Shown here: one piece after another, positions 63,264-64,000 of the stretch | Layout of the letters: each line of letters starts with the position of its first letter | Numbering within the stretch: position 1 is the stretch's first letter | Source: Chitinophagaceae bacterium BSSC1 | GTDB taxonomy: Bacteria; Bacteroidota; Bacteroidia; Chitinophagales; Chitinophagaceae | Reading direction: 5' to 3' | Assembly: GCA_002256435.1 (NCBI GenBank) | Contig: NKJC01000003.1 | Span: 372,001 to 436,000, forward strand | Length of the DNA stretch: 64,000 nucleotides | Notes under the pieces: generated by a model | Database searches by the model: none | Seen by the model: only the letters and a program-made list of their open reading frames with translations | What the model was told of the DNA's origin: nothing | Translations under genes and position numbers: made by a program

Positions 63264-64000
63264 TATTCATCCACCAAATAATTGTCTTTGGGATTAAGAA
63301 AGACAAGTTGAACAAGCAGAGCAACCAATACAATACCAGATAAAATTGCAAAATCATTTCCCATACTTCCCTTATCTACTGATTTACCTAAAATATTGGT
63401 GATTATTGCACCTGCAAATACACCAACCATATTCATGGTACCGTAGGCTGTAGCTCTAAATTTGGGAGAAACAAACTGACAAAGAATTGGCATATTGTTA
63501 GCATCAAACATGCCATAACCAAATCCAAAACAAAAAGCTGCCCCCACAACATGGTACAAGCTGTGGCCATATCCAATTAATAACAATGCCGGTATAGTCA
63601 ATGCTAATCCTATTGCACTGGTATAAATTCTGCCTTTAAGAATTACTTGCACCCATTTATCTGATAAAATACCACCAACAATTACCCCAAAAAATGAAGA
63701 AGCTGCAATAGTAATGGTAGACATTGGACCAGCTTTATCCATTCCTATACCTAAATTTTGAGAAAATAATGTAGGCAACCAATTTTTTACACCCCATCCA
63801 GGCAAACTTGGAACAGCAAAATAAAAAAGTATGATCCAAAAAGAGATATTAGTAAAAAGCAGACTTAATCCCTTAAATAAAGAGGGTTTAAAAATTACTT
63901 TTGGGTCAGTTTCAATATGATCTATTGGATTGTTTTTTTCATGCAGAAATAACATAAGCACCAAGGAATAAACAATTCCAACTAAGCCAAAACTGTGAAA
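63263..64000 (-). CDS. MFS transporter of the sialoglycan operon, N-terminus cut by window edge
   Basis: The reading frame stays open to the right edge, so the N-terminal half is missing; about 245 residues are visible. They carry six hydrophobic segments of the C-terminal MFS half, with PGWGVKNWLPTLFSQNLG, FGVIVGGILSDKW (motif A repeat) and GFGYGMFDANNMPI. The layout resembles the anion:cation symporter branch, which includes sialic acid and hexuronate importers. Its place directly upstream of the AGE epimerase suggests import of sialic acid or a released N-acetyl sugar. The stop overlaps the AGE start codon by one base. Confidence 0.85.
   Translation of the reverse strand, partial: FHSFGLVGIVYSLVLMLFLHEKNNPIDHIETDPKVIFKPSLFKGLSLLFTNISFWIILFYFAVPSLPGWGVKNWLPTLFSQNLGIGMDKAGPMSTITIAASSFFGVIVGGILSDKWVQVILKGRIYTSAIGLALTIPALLLIGYGHSLYHVVGAAFCFGFGYGMFDANNMPILCQFVSPKFRATAYGTMNMVGVFAGAIITNILGKSVDKGSMGNDFAILSGIVLVALLVQLVFLNPKDNYLVDE

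Noticed and set aside
1..64000. tRNA, CRISPR arrays, insertion sequences and prophage
   Set aside because: I scanned all gaps and found no clover-leaf sequence, repeat-spacer array, transposase or phage genes.

Overview
The window comes from a Bacteroidota chromosome, most likely a member of the Chitinophagaceae (inference). The evidence is a SusC/SusD pair, FHS-type sugar permease, DUF1573 and DUF5723 proteins, fused E1 alpha/beta dehydrogenase, CcoG, low-to-moderate GC, TAnnTTTG-type -7 promoter boxes and almost no Shine-Dalgarno sequences. I found no tRNA, rRNA, CRISPR array, insertion sequence or phage gene. The window edges cut two MFS transporter genes.

Layout. 1-5.7 kb: a minus-strand transporter operon (DAACS symporter, DedA, MFS), an APC amino acid permease, a YebC-family regulator and a DCC thioredoxin-like protein. 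5.7-10.5 kb: E1 dehydrogenase fusion, two DUF1573 proteins and a class I aminotransferase. 10.5-10.86 kb: a gene-free stretch with a probable ~106-nt structured small RNA. 10.86-12.8 kb: an ECF sigma factor operon with a small membrane protein and two CpxP/Spy-like proteins. 12.9-15.9 kb: DUF5723 protein and M28 peptidase. 16.1-23.8 kb: two convergent operons that look like one envelope-polysaccharide module, a HEAT-repeat protein plus a 1190-residue GT2/LtaS-like fusion facing GH16, Hpt, REC and an unknown membrane protein.

23.9-36.5 kb is a sulfur and redox island: CoA-disulfide reductase-rhodanese, a beta-hydroxyacid dehydrogenase, then SQR-like flavoprotein, TusE, DsrE-like and CcoG on the minus strand, diverging from an RND efflux operon that ends with a possible P-II-like protein and a DUF2892 protein. 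Three promoters here carry a Crp/Fnr-like palindrome (GTrAy-N4-GTTAC) whose centre lies exactly 36.5 bp from the end of the -7 box each time, which fits class II activation by one regulator.

36.6-52.1 kb is a polysaccharide-utilisation locus: SusE-like lipoprotein, SusD, SusC, FHS sugar permease, GH20, GH35, GH3 and a secreted DNA/RNA nuclease. A 15-bp LacI-type operator core recurs in two of its promoter regions, and the GH35 leader holds a perfect 12-bp inverted repeat ending next to the start codon. 52.2-56.7 kb: APC permease, an aldo/keto reductase-RidA fusion and a photolyase-like protein that has lost its iron-sulfur ligands. 56.75-64 kb: a minus-strand sialoglycan operon (MFS permease, AGE epimerase, sialate O-acetylesterase, sialidase, SGNH-GH20 fusion). 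Together the two carbohydrate regions would strip sialic acid, O-acetyl groups, galactose and N-acetylhexosamine from complex glycans and import the sugars.
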